Both the position numbers and the translations under genes were made by a program. This document shows positions 35,407 through 45,715 of a stretch of 64,000 bases of DNA, one piece after another (within the stretch, counting starts at the first letter, position 1; each line of letters begins with the position of its first letter). Origin of the DNA: Mycobacterium sp. NBC_00419 (GTDB taxonomy: Bacteria > Actinomycetota > Actinomycetes > Mycobacteriales > Mycobacteriaceae); contig NZ_CP107931.1 of the NCBI RefSeq assembly GCF_036023875.1, positions 5,518,001 to 5,582,000 of the forward strand. Reading direction: 5' to 3'. The notes under the pieces were generated by a model, which was not told the DNA's origin, ran no database searches, and saw nothing but the letters and a program-made list of their open reading frames with translations.

Positions 35407-36738
35407 ATGAATTCAGTAGCGCAGCATCTCGATACCGATTACCTGATCCTGGGTGCCGGCGCCATGGGCATGGCGTTCGCCGACGTGATCCTCAACGAGG
35501 ATCCCGCGGCGCGCATCGTCATCGTCGACCGGCGCGCCAACCCGGGAGGCCATTGGAACGATGCCTACCCGTTCGTACGGCTGCATCAGCCCGCGGAGTT
35601 CTACGGCCTGAATTCCACGGCTCTGGGCCAGGGCGGAGCCGACCTGAGCTCAGGCCCGGAGATCGTCGCCTACTTCCGTAGGGCCATGGACGCATTCCTG
35701 GCGACCGGCCGGGTCACGTTCCTGCCGATGAGCGAGCATCAGGGCGACGGCAGGGTCGTGTCCACGGTCGATGGTGATCGGGTCACCACCGTCACGGCCA
35801 GGCGACGCATCGTCGACGCCACGTTCATGAATGTGACCGTGCCCTCGGTGTGCCCGCCGCGCTACTCCGTCGACCCCGGCGTGAACCTCATACCGCCCAA
35901 TGGCCTGGCCCGGATCGGTCGACCGCCGCAACGCTACGTGGTCATCGGGGCCGGAAAGACCGGGATGGATTCGATCTTGTTCCTGCTGGACAACGGGGTT
36001 GCCCCGGAGCGGATCCAATGGATCATGTCGCAGGACGCGTGGCTTCTCAACCGTGCGGCGATGCAACCGGGAATCGTGCTCGACACGGTCGTGTCGATGA
36101 TGCAGAGCTTGGTCGACGCGGCGAGTGCCGATGACATCTTCCTGCGGCTGGAGCGCCAAGGCCTGATCTTTCGGCTCGATACCCACACACTGCCGACCAA
36201 GTGGCGCTGCGCAACGGTGGACGCACCGGAATTGGGCAAGTTGCGCCGCATCGACACCATCGTGCGGATGGGCCGTGTGCAACGCGTCGGCAGCGGTGAG
36301 ATCCTGCTCGACCGAGGAAGCGTCGACGTCCTCGCCGACAGCCTCTTCGTCGACTGTTCGGCCGACGGGTTGGCCAAAGTTGCTCCGCAGCCGCTATTTT
36401 CGCCCGGCCGCGTCACATTGCAGCCGATCTTCATGTGCCAGCAGACCTTCAGCGCGGCGTTGATCGCTCACCTGGAGTTACTCAAGGGCAGTGACGAGCG
36501 CCGCAACCGGATCTGCACCCCTGTCCCGCACCCGCAGCTCAAGGAGGACATATCCGCTCAGCTGGTCACCACTGCGCAGAACATGATCAACTGCAACCGC
36601 CACATACCGGTCTGGCTGCGGCGCAGCCGACTGTATCTGGGGCACCACTGCACGCCGTCGCGCTACCTGACCGGCTCGGCCAAGATCCTCCTGCTGCAGC
36701 GCCGAGCCGTCGCCGCCATGAATCGGGTCGGCTCGTGA
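35407..36738 (+). CDS. FAD/NAD(P)-binding oxidoreductase
   Basis: 443 residues from ATG 35407, with GAGAGG upstream. FAD Rossmann motif GAGAMG (16-21), a VIVDRRANPGGHW segment and a second nucleotide motif GAGKTG (181-186), as in flavin monooxygenase-like or lysine/ornithine hydroxylase-like proteins. The Baeyer-Villiger fingerprint is absent. The reaction is unknown. Divergence from the styrene-oxide-isomerase-like gene over 190 bp suggests shared regulation and perhaps a linked oxygenation. Confidence 0.82.
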   Translation: MNSVAQHLDTDYLILGAGAMGMAFADVILNEDPAARIVIVDRRANPGGHWNDAYPFVRLHQPAEFYGLNSTALGQGGADLSSGPEIVAYFRRAMDAFLATGRVTFLPMSEHQGDGRVVSTVDGDRVTTVTARRRIVDATFMNVTVPSVCPPRYSVDPGVNLIPPNGLARIGRPPQRYVVIGAGKTGMDSILFLLDNGVAPERIQWIMSQDAWLLNRAAMQPGIVLDTVVSMMQSLVDAASADDIFLRLERQGLIFRLDTHTLPTKWRCATVDAPELGKLRRIDTIVRMGRVQRVGSGEILLDRGSVDVLADSLFVDCSADGLAKVAPQPLFSPGRVTLQPIFMCQQTFSAALIAHLELLKGSDERRNRICTPVPHPQLKEDISAQLVTTAQNMINCNRHIPVWLRRSRLYLGHHCTPSRYLTGSAKILLLQRRAVAAMNRVGS

Positions 36739-36759
36739 GCCGCCGAGGTCAGGGCGACG

Positions 36760-37290
36760 TCAGCCCTTGACCACCTGGGTGCCGCCGGCGAGTTCATCGT
36801 GCTTGCCCTGCTTGGTCGGGCTGTTGTTGATCGTCACCGCGATGACGATGTAGGCGATGAACGCGAAAAGGCCGCCGATGTAGGGGATCACCGACAGCAG
36901 GGTGAACGAGTTGCGGATCGCCGACTGCTGAACGTTCGGTTTGGGTGCCCCACCGGGGCCGTGGACCGACAGCCCGAGAAGCTTCTTGGCCGGCGTCCAG
37001 CCCTGCGTGACCTCGAAGATCACGAAGTAGGCGAACGTCAGCAGGCCCGAAAACAGGCCGGTGACAAGGATATTGCTCGTCGCGTGGAAGATCAGCGCCA
37101 ATACGAAGGCGACGATGTTGACGAAGATTCCGTCGATCAGGCGGGCCGCGAACCGCACACCGAGGCCGCCCGGCTGGCCGTAGGGGCTAGGCGGCGGATA
37201 ACCGCCCGGCTGGCCGTACTGACCCGGCGGAGGAGGCGGAAAGCCCTGCGGCTGCCCGTAGGCGTTGGGGTCGTAGTCACCCGTCGTCAT
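36760..37290 (-). CDS. RDD-family membrane protein with Gly/Pro/Tyr-rich N-terminus
   Basis: 176 residues. The first 45 are a low-complexity tail with repeated PYGQPGG/QYGQPGG units facing the cytoplasm, followed by an RDD domain (VRFAARLIDGIFVNIVAFVL) with three or four helices and the FEVTQGWTPAKKLLGLSV signature. RDD proteins are small membrane proteins sometimes linked to ion transport. No operon partner is apparent. Confidence 0.85.
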   Translation of the reverse strand: MTTGDYDPNAYGQPQGFPPPPPGQYGQPGGYPPPSPYGQPGGLGVRFAARLIDGIFVNIVAFVLALIFHATSNILVTGLFSGLLTFAYFVIFEVTQGWTPAKKLLGLSVHGPGGAPKPNVQQSAIRNSFTLLSVIPYIGGLFAFIAYIVIAVTINNSPTKQGKHDELAGGTQVVKG

Positions 37291-37380
37291 CAGATCTCCT
37301 CGGTGCCGATGTCATGGGGCACCCAATCTACCCCGCAGACCGGCCGAGATCTGAGCCTTCGCCGCGCCGCGATCACAACC

Positions 37381-38187
37381 TCAGCGCTTGGCCAGCCGCC
37401 TGGCTCGCGACCGGGTGGTACCGGCCAGCTCGCCGCCCTGCTCACGCGCCGCATCGGCGATCTCCGCGCTGCGTTCGCGCGCCACGTCGGCCAGGTCAGC
37501 ACCGCGGTCGCGCGCCACCTCGGCGAATTCGGCGCCGCGTTCGCGGGCGACCTCGGCCAGCTCGACACCGCGCTTGCGTGCCGCCTCCAGGAAGGGGGCG
37601 GTCCGTTCACCCGCGACCAGGGCGAGCTCGCGGCCGCGTTCGGCGCCGGCCTGCAGCCCGTGGCCGACCTTGTCGGCGAATTCGCCGTCCAGCAGTGCCG
37701 TGTTCGAGCCGGGCAGCGTCGCAGCGACCGCCTCGCTGACCTTGTGTGCCGCCCGGCGGCCACGCCAGCCCAGCGACGGCTTACCCGCGGTATCGGCGGA
37801 GGCGATGATCAGACCACCGAGCAGGCTGATGTCGGTCATGAACTCCCGGCGCTTCTGCGCCTTGCGCTGCTGGTCGTTCTCGTTCCAGAACATGTGCGCG
37901 CCGAGGTTGGCCGGAATCACCGTGGCCGCCAGGGCCGCCGAGGCCAGCCGCGGGAGCCGGCCGGTGGCCAGCAGCAGCCCGCCGCCGATCTGCACCGCGG
38001 CCGTCACCTTCGCGAACGTCTCCGCATCATCGGGAACGCCACCGCCGATCGGGTCGGGAAGTCTCTGCAGTCCCTCCAGCGTCGGACGGGCGGCGTCGGC
38101 TGCCAGCTTCGGACTGCGCAACGCATCGATACCCTGGCCGATGAACACGGCCGCCAGCATGGGACGGGCCACTCTGCGAATCAACAT
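37381..38187 (-). CDS. DoxX-family protein with hendecad-repeat tail
   Basis: 268 residues from ATG 38187 (a TTG eleven codons earlier is possible). Residues about 1-150 form a DoxX-like membrane domain (MLAAVFIGQGIDALRSP, GRLPRLASAALAATVIPANL, then AHMFWNEND). The C-terminal 87 residues are about eight consecutive 11-residue repeats of type RxRGxELAxVA, strongly charged and amphipathic. Such hendecads form long helices or membrane-surface helices. It lies downstream of the TetR gene on the same strand, likely co-transcribed. Confidence 0.85.
   Translation of the reverse strand: MLIRRVARPMLAAVFIGQGIDALRSPKLAADAARPTLEGLQRLPDPIGGGVPDDAETFAKVTAAVQIGGGLLLATGRLPRLASAALAATVIPANLGAHMFWNENDQQRKAQKRREFMTDISLLGGLIIASADTAGKPSLGWRGRRAAHKVSEAVAATLPGSNTALLDGEFADKVGHGLQAGAERGRELALVAGERTAPFLEAARKRGVELAEVARERGAEFAEVARDRGADLADVARERSAEIADAAREQGGELAGTTRSRARRLAKR
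37384..37644 (-). repeat. 33-bp coding repeats (hendecad) in the DoxX gene
   Basis: Seven full 11-residue units plus a final ten-residue unit in register, for example RKRGVELAEVA, RERGAEFAEVA, RDRGADLADVA and RERSAEIADAA. At the DNA level neighbouring units share most bases (GCCACCTCGGC-like blocks), suggesting recent expansion from one unit. Confidence 0.85.
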
Positions 38188-38288
38188 GGCGCCGGTGTTC
38201 CCGGCCGCGCCGCTGGCCAAACCCGTCGAGGCCCAGCTTCAGTGTTGGGTCCGGTGCCGGGCCCTGCCGAGACGAGTTCGACGGCTTC

Positions 38289-38861
38289 TCAGCTCAGCAG
38301 CATTCGCGCGGAACGTTCGAGCTTCGAGGAGATCTCGGTATAGGAGGCATAGCCCATTCCGGCGCGCACCAGGGCGCCCGCGTACAGCTGCTCGAGAGAT
38401 TCGACGATCTCTGAATCTGGCTGTGCGCCAAGGGCTGTGCACAACCGGTGGTGAATCTCCCTGCCGATGCGAAAGCGCAGGTGCTCGACGTCGGGATCCT
38501 TGCCCAGCAGCGCGGTGGTCACCGCACCGGCCAGTTCAGGTTCGTCGGCGACCAGCAGGGCGATGTTGCGCAACACCACCACCACACGATCCACCGGATC
38601 GGCGGAGTCGAACGGGGGAGCGGGCGTCGACGCCATCCGGCGCCAGAACACCTCGGCGACCAAATGCTCTTTGGACGAGAAATAGGTGTATGCCGTGGCC
38701 GCGCCCACACCGGCCTCGGCGGCGACCATCCGAATTGTCAGTCCGGCGAAACCTTCTCGGCTCAACACCTCCACCGCAGCACGGCCGAGGCGTTCCACGG
38801 TGGCCGCCTGCTTGGCTGTCAACCGGCGCCGTGTCGCTTCGCGAGCTACCGGTTCAGACAC
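38289..38861 (-). CDS. TetR-family regulator, candidate controller of the glycosyl/methyl cluster
   Basis: 190 residues from GTG 38861. N-terminal TetR helix-turn-helix with LTIRMVAAEAGVGAATAYTY and FSSKEHLVAEVFWRRM; a helical ligand domain follows. A motif at the start codon (38853-38871) is nearly identical to one upstream of the glycosyltransferase operon, so this protein probably autoregulates and controls that cluster. DoxX is encoded downstream on the same strand. The start is uncertain because there is no clear ribosome site; it may be leaderless. Confidence 0.85.
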   Translation of the reverse strand: MSEPVAREATRRRLTAKQAATVERLGRAAVEVLSREGFAGLTIRMVAAEAGVGAATAYTYFSSKEHLVAEVFWRRMASTPAPPFDSADPVDRVVVVLRNIALLVADEPELAGAVTTALLGKDPDVEHLRFRIGREIHHRLCTALGAQPDSEIVESLEQLYAGALVRAGMGYASYTEISSKLERSARMLLS

Positions 38862-38871
38862 ATGTCCGGAC
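38853..38871. promoter_or_regulatory. Candidate shared operator, TetR side
   Basis: The site reads TTCAGACACATGTCCGGAC. Its 13-base core CAGACACATGTCC is repeated, on the opposite strand, at 42769-42789 upstream of the glycosyltransferase gene. It spans the TetR start codon and lies 72 bp before the methyltransferase ATG at 38944. Repetition is seen; binding by this TetR is inferred. Confidence 0.55.
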
Positions 38872-38934
38872 GCTACTACAACGCATACCGGTCGACAAGA
38901 TGCGCGCTGGCCATCCGGCATGGCGACACGATAG

Positions 38935-40673
<1,739 letters not shown>

Positions 40674-40690
<17 letters not shown>

Positions 40691-41405
40691 CGGTCACCGG
40701 CTTCTCGAAGTAGAGCGCGACACTCTTGCCCACCACGGGGTTGAGTGCGGACTCGGCCACCCTGGTCAGCGCGGGCCTCGACATCATGTCCCAGACCAGC
40801 AGCTTGTGATACGCCTTGACCGCCGGATGTTCCGGCTTCTCCACGCCGACAGCACATTTGAGCCACCAGAACGGTGAATGCAACGCGTGGGCATGATGGG
40901 AGTGGGTGAACGTCAGGCCGCCCCTGGTCAGTTTGGCGCGCAGTTCGTCGGCCTTGTAGATGCGGATGTGACCGCCCTCGTTGGCGTGATACTCGTCGGA
41001 GAGCAGCCAGCAGACCTTCTCCGGAAGCCACCGGGGCACGGTCACCGCCAGGGAACCGCCTGGTTTGAGCACGCGGATCAGTTCGGTGATCGCGGCGTCG
41101 TCATCGGGGATGTGCTCTAGGATCTCCGAGGCGATCACGCAGTCGAAGCTGCCGTCGGGGTAGGGCAGGGCCAGCGCGTCGCCGACGACGACCTGGGCCT
41201 TGGCGGACTCGGGTGCCTCGCCGGCCTCTCCCATCGCCTGCAGCATGGTGTCAACATTGGCCAGTTCCTCGGCGTCCTGGTCGAAGGCGATCACGTTGGC
41301 GCCGCGGCGGTAGGCCTCGAAGCTGTGCCGCCCGGCGCCGCATCCGACGTCGATGACGTTGCTTCCCGGCCCCACGTGCAGCCGGTCGTAGTTCACCGTC
41401 AGCAT
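40674..41405 (-). CDS. Class I SAM-dependent methyltransferase (UbiE/Methyltransf_11 type)
   Basis: 243 residues from ATG 41405, which overlaps the glycosyltransferase stop by 7 bp. SAM motif I NVIDVGCGAGRHSFEAYRRG, then AFDQDAEEL and DCVIASEILEHIPDDDA. A longer in-frame extension upstream would bury the overlap and is discounted. It is encoded between the glycosyltransferase and the toroid protein, so it likely methylates the product of one of them. Confidence 0.9.
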
Positions 41406-42673
41406 GGTTCGTCGACCACCTCGATGTCGGAGTGGACCCGCCCGGTGCGGGCGATCGCGTGTTCGTATACCCGTACTGTCTGCGCGGCTACCGACTCCCA
41501 GCTGAACACGTCGAGCGCGCGGCGCCGGCCGGCGGTGCCGAGCCATTGCCTGCGCTCCGGAGAGCTGAGCAGGCGGTCCAGGGCGAAGGTGAGTTCACCG
41601 ACGTCGCCGGGCTTGACCAGGTCGGCGCACTCGCCGTCGGCTCCGAGCACCTCGGGCAGCGCCCCGGCCCGGCTGGCCACGATCGGCGTCCCGCTGGCCA
41701 TCGCCTCCACCGCCGGAAGCGAGAAGCCCTCGTAGAGCGACGGGATGCAGGCGATCTCCGCGGAGGCGAACAGCTCGGCGAGCTCGGCGTCGCTCAGTGC
41801 GCTGGAGATGTGCACGATGTCGGAGATGCCGAGCTCGGCGATCAGCTTCTCGGTGGGACCGTTGGGCTCCAGCTTGGCGACCAGCTGCAGCTGTAGGTTG
41901 TCGTGCTCAGCGCGCAGCCGGGCGACTGCCTGCAACAGGTGACCGATGCCCTTCAGTGGCCGGTCAGCGCTCGAGATCGCGATGATGCGCCCCGGTACCC
42001 GCGGCAGGTCGTGCGGTTTGAACAGTTCGGTGTCCACACCCAGGGGGACAACCCGCAGCTGCTGCGGGCTCACGCCGAAGTCGTCGGCGATGTCGGTGGC
42101 CGACGACGACGAGACGGTCAACAGATCGGGAATGTTGCGGGCAACCCTCTTCTGCATCTGGGCGAAGCCATACCACCTGTGCACCAAGGGCTTTCGCCAC
42201 CACTTCGCGGCGGCGAGGTCCAGTACCCGGTCGCGGGTTATCGGATGGTGCACGGTGGCCACCACAGGCAGTCCGCTCGCGGCGATCTTGAGCAGCCCGG
42301 TGCCCAGGCACTGGTTGTCGTGCACGATGTCGAACTCGCCGCGGCGCTGCGCCAGCAGCCGGGCGGCGCGCAGGCTGAAGGTGCGCGGCTCGGGGAAGCC
42401 CGATGTCCACATGGTGGCCAGTTCCAGCAGGTCGATCCCGTCGCGGATCTCGCTGGGCCGGGGAACCCGGAAGGGATCCGGCTCGCGGTAGAGGTCCAGG
42501 CTCGGAACTTCGGTCAGCCGGACTCGTGGATCGAGGATCTCGGGGTAGGGCTGACCGGAGAAGACCTCCACCTGGTGGCCCAATTCGACCAGTCCCCGGC
42601 TCAGGTGACGGACGTAAACGCCCTGCCCACCGCAGTGTGTCTTGCTGCGATAGGACAGCAACGCAATTCGCAT
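41399..42673 (-). CDS. GT4-family glycosyltransferase
   Basis: 424 residues from ATG 42673; the ATG two codons earlier lies too close to the AGGAG ribosome site. GT-B fold with the N-terminal GGQGVYVRHLSRGL glycine loop and, in the nucleotide-sugar domain, SADRPLKGIGHLLQAVARL and PSLYEGFSLPAVEAMASG (the EX7E-type motif of GT4). Retaining transferase, probably using a nucleotide sugar at the cytoplasmic face. First gene of the leftward cluster operon, behind the shared candidate operator. Confidence 0.92.
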   Translation of the reverse strand: MRIALLSYRSKTHCGGQGVYVRHLSRGLVELGHQVEVFSGQPYPEILDPRVRLTEVPSLDLYREPDPFRVPRPSEIRDGIDLLELATMWTSGFPEPRTFSLRAARLLAQRRGEFDIVHDNQCLGTGLLKIAASGLPVVATVHHPITRDRVLDLAAAKWWRKPLVHRWYGFAQMQKRVARNIPDLLTVSSSSATDIADDFGVSPQQLRVVPLGVDTELFKPHDLPRVPGRIIAISSADRPLKGIGHLLQAVARLRAEHDNLQLQLVAKLEPNGPTEKLIAELGISDIVHISSALSDAELAELFASAEIACIPSLYEGFSLPAVEAMASGTPIVASRAGALPEVLGADGECADLVKPGDVGELTFALDRLLSSPERRQWLGTAGRRRALDVFSWESVAAQTVRVYEHAIARTGRVHSDIEVVDEPC

Positions 42674-42768
42674 GGTCATGCTCCTGAACTGTCCGTGATC
42701 GACGCGGCCGGGTTACCCGTCAGGCTCGCATGTGTCATGGTTGAGGTATCCGGACATCGGCGGCGAGC

Positions 42769-42789
42769 TGTCTGGACATGTGTCTGGAC
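42769..42789. promoter_or_regulatory. Candidate shared operator, glycosyltransferase side
   Basis: Two direct copies of TGTCTGGAC (42769-42777 and 42781-42789) are separated by ATG; on the opposite strand the joined site reads GTCCAGACACATGTCCAGACA in two overlapping parts. It shares a 13-base core with the site at 38853-38871. A further half-site (ATCCGGACAT, 42748-42757) lies nearby. Position: 96 bp before the glycosyltransferase start and 73 bp before the divergent hydrolase ATG. Confidence 0.55.
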
Positions 42790-42862
42790 TATAATTCGAT
42801 TAGCTACATGTTGCAACGTAAGTACTGGGCGAACAGCTCGGCCAGCGACTATTTTCAGCCCT

Positions 42863-43594
42863 ATGTACTACGAGTGGGAATGGCCGGCCCAGGGTGTGTA
42901 CCGATGTCGGTTGCCGTTCCTCGACGTCACCGTCGGTCTGGTTCAAGGCCGCGACAAGGTTGTCCTGATCGACTGCGGGACAACGCTTTTAGAAGCAGCT
43001 CAGCTCAGCAGCGACATCGCCGACATCACCGGTGCGGCGGTCACCCACATCGTGATGACCCATCATCACTTTGACCACATACTGGGAGCGCCGGGTTTCC
43101 CAGCGGCCCTCAGCTACGCGCCACCGGCCGTCGCGCGGGCCCTGACCACCGGGATCGGTGAGGTTCGCGCCCATGCCCTGCAGTACGGGGCGGACGTGGG
43201 TGAGCTCGACCGGGCGATCGCCGCGGCTCGGCCGCCCGACCACATCATCACCGAGGCCGACCTCGATCTCGGTGACCGAACCATCCACGTCGAACACCCC
43301 GGCCGCGGCCACACCGACCACGACCTGGTCGTGGTCGTCGCCCCGGTCGGTGCCCAGGAGCCCACCGTGGTCTTCTGCGGTGACCTGGTCGAGGAATCCG
43401 CCGACCCGGCGATCAACGCGGAGTCCGACGCGCGGGCCTGGCTGGGCACCCTGGATCGTGTTCTCGCACTCGGCGGTCCGGACGCGGTGTACATCCCTGG
43501 ACATGGCGCGGCCGTCGACGCCACGTTCGTGCAGCGCCAGCGAGACTGGCTGGCAGCCCGCGCTATTCCTGCCCGTCCGGGGCCAACAGATTGA
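42863..43594 (+). CDS. MBL-fold metallo-hydrolase
   Basis: 243 residues from ATG 42863. Metallo-beta-lactamase fold with zinc motif HHHFDH, a later GRGHTDHD His, the bridging Asp in FCGDLVEE and PGHG near the C-terminus. Substrates of this family vary widely (thioesters, lactones, nucleic acids). Divergent from the glycosyltransferase gene, sharing the candidate operator. Its 3' end overlaps the convergent GntR gene by 32 bp. Confidence 0.88.
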   Translation: MYYEWEWPAQGVYRCRLPFLDVTVGLVQGRDKVVLIDCGTTLLEAAQLSSDIADITGAAVTHIVMTHHHFDHILGAPGFPAALSYAPPAVARALTTGIGEVRAHALQYGADVGELDRAIAAARPPDHIITEADLDLGDRTIHVEHPGRGHTDHDLVVVVAPVGAQEPTVVFCGDLVEESADPAINAESDARAWLGTLDRVLALGGPDAVYIPGHGAAVDATFVQRQRDWLAARAIPARPGPTD

Positions 43595-44276
43595 TCAGCG
43601 GTGACAGCGACCTGTAGGCGATAGCGGCGGACAATTCGGCGTCGCGCTCGGTGATTGCCGCGGCAAGGTCCAGATGTATTTGCCGGTCCATGAACGCTGC
43701 GGCGTCGAGATTGACGTAGAACTCGCGCCCCAATTCGTCGATCGATCGGACGAGGGTGTTGAGGGCAAGCCGATAAGTGATGTTGCCGGAGCCGACGATG
43801 ATCGCGGTCCACAAGATCAGGTCCGCGTCACGGAAGATGTTCATATCCCCTGAGGTCGGATAGTCCGCCGCGGCGGCGGACACCGCAGCCAGTTGCTGTT
43901 CGTCGGCCCGCAGTGCGCACAGCCGGGCCGCATGTGTTCCGACCGTACGGCGCATGATTGCTGTGTCGAGTACGGCTGAGCCCAGCGGTACCACTCCGGC
44001 CGCAGTCAGGGCGGCCAACATGTCCAGCCCGGCGTGGCTGCGCCAGTCCAAGACGATGGTCTTTCCGCCTTGGCCGATCCGCACCAGTCCCGCTTGCTGC
44101 AGCCGCTTGAGTGCTTCGCGCACCGAATGCCGGTTCACCTGCAGGGTCAGGGCGAGTTCGCGTTCGGAGGGGGCGGGCTGGTCAGCGGGCCACCGGCCGC
44201 TGAGGATCTCCTCGACCAGACGGGTGAACACGTTGCCGGACACGGTCGCACGGGCAGGAATGGGGGGCAGTTCCAC
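43563..44276 (-). CDS. GntR/FadR-family (FCD) transcriptional regulator
   Basis: 237 residues from GTG. Winged helix with PAPSERELALTLQVNRHSVREA and LQQAGLVRIGQGGKTIVLDW, then a helical FCD-like ligand domain. A perfect 15-bp dyad of FadR type lies 56 bp upstream (44332-44346), suggesting autoregulation and control of the divergent secreted-protein gene. Effector unknown, possibly a carboxylic acid or acyl-CoA. Confidence 0.88.
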   Translation of the reverse strand: MELPPIPARATVSGNVFTRLVEEILSGRWPADQPAPSERELALTLQVNRHSVREALKRLQQAGLVRIGQGGKTIVLDWRSHAGLDMLAALTAAGVVPLGSAVLDTAIMRRTVGTHAARLCALRADEQQLAAVSAAAADYPTSGDMNIFRDADLILWTAIIVGSGNITYRLALNTLVRSIDELGREFYVNLDAAAFMDRQIHLDLAAAITERDAELSAAIAYRSLSPLINLLAPDGQE

Positions 44277-44331
44277 CCATTCACCTTCTCACCTCGCGGG
44301 CGTGGCAGAACCCCGGCCGACCATTTTCCGC

Positions 44332-44346
44332 ACTGGTTGAACCAGT
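44332..44346. promoter_or_regulatory. FadR/GntR-type operator dyad
   Basis: ACTGGTT-G-AACCAGT is a perfect inverted repeat and resembles the FadR/FCD operator TGGTNNNACCA. It lies between the GntR gene (start 44276) and the secreted Ig-like gene (start 44423). Binding by the neighbouring regulator is inferred. Confidence 0.65.
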
Positions 44347-44423
44347 TGCGAATTTCGTGTTATTTTCTCCGGCGTAATTTGCTGCGCGGTCCTGCGCGGT
44401 CCTACTGCCCACGGGGGAACACA

Positions 44424-45712
44424 TGTCGATGTCGCGGATTGGTGCTGGAGTCGGGAGCGCAGCCTTCGTGCTCGGCTTGTCGATCGTCGGTCCGCAGGCA
44501 ATGGGAGTGGCCGCGGCCGACACGGGGGACTCGGATTCCTCGGCTGTCAGCCATGCCACCGCGGGATCACAGCGGTCGTCGGCCGGGTCGGCGCGGCCGC
44601 GCCACAAGGCTTCGTCGGCGCTGAGCGCCGCAGGGGTGCGGCCGGCCTCGGGAGTTACATCTGCCGGAAGCAGGCATGCCGCCGCCGCTGCAGCGACCAC
44701 GTCCGGTGCTGCCGATGAGTCCGCCGACGCGCTGCAGGTCACGAGTTCCACCCACGGTCGTTCGGCCAGGTCGATTGTCACCAGTGCGGCAACGGCGAAC
44801 TCCGCTGAGGCCACCACCGGCCAGTCTGCTTCTGTCGACAACAACGCAGTCGTTGTGACCCAATCTCATTCGGCAACGGCCGCCGTCACGGCCTCGTCGT
44901 GGGGATCGTTGTTCTCGCCGCAGGCGGCTAACGTCGCCGTCAACGGCTGGCTGGATTCGGTTCAGGGATTCCTCACAGGACTGGGCAAGAACCCGATCAC
45001 CGATCTGTTGCAGGGAGCTTTGCTGCTGGTGCGCCGGAACCTCTTCGATCAGACCCCGACCGCGAAATCGTACGAATACGCGCTCCGGTCCGACGGTGGC
45101 TTGGTGGGCGCCTTCAATGTGGTCGATCCCGAGGGCGCCACGGTGACCTACAAGCTGACCGGGGAACCCACGAACGGCGTCGCCACAGTCAACTCCGACG
45201 GAACCTGGACCTACACCCCGGGAACGGATTTCGTCTACGACTCCTTCAAGGTCACTGTCGATGACGGCGGGTTCAACATCTTCGACCCCACCGCGGGTCG
45301 CCGAGAGGTCACCGTGCGAGTCGGCACCGACCCGAATGCGCCCGTCCAGGGAATCGGGACGATCACCAAGTACATCAGGAACGACACGGGCCTCGCGCTG
45401 ATCAACGCCTACTACGGTCCCCGCTATCAGGGCACCTACAACGGCATCGTGTCCGGCCCGCCGGACAACTTCGTCCTGCAGCCCGGTGACTACGCCGTGT
45501 ACGAGACGGAGTGGAACATCTTCTCCGGCGACGCCTACGACGTGGTGATGTCGTGGCGCGCCACCAGCAATAGCCAGTACCTATGGACCGTGGACTACCA
45601 GTACGAAGGCACCGGCACCGCCAACTTCATGTCTTGCTCCCTGAGTTCACAGCCCTGCAATGTCGGGCGGGATGCTCCGAACGCCTACCTGCTCCCGCCG
45701 GTGACCGTCTAG
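44424..45712 (+). CDS. Secreted protein with low-complexity region and Ig/cadherin-like (VCBS) domain
   Basis: About 429 residues beginning MSMSRIGAGVGSAAFVLG with a signal peptide ending near GVAAAD. Residues about 35-165 are low-complexity Ala/Ser/Thr. A domain at about 200-300 (VVDPEGATVTYKLTGEPTNG, then TYTPGTDFVYDSFKVTVDDG) matches bacterial VCBS/cadherin-like repeats. The rest is beta-rich with a CSLSSQPC pair. Resembles the large Ig-like exported proteins of environmental mycobacteria. Cell-surface or secreted. Upstream 146 bp hold the GntR-type dyad. Confidence 0.78.
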
Positions 45713-45715
45713 CGG

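Noticed and set aside
41903..42862. Upstream in-frame extension of the MBL hydrolase
   Set aside because: It is antisense to the GT4 gene and the ATG at 42863 matches the family start.
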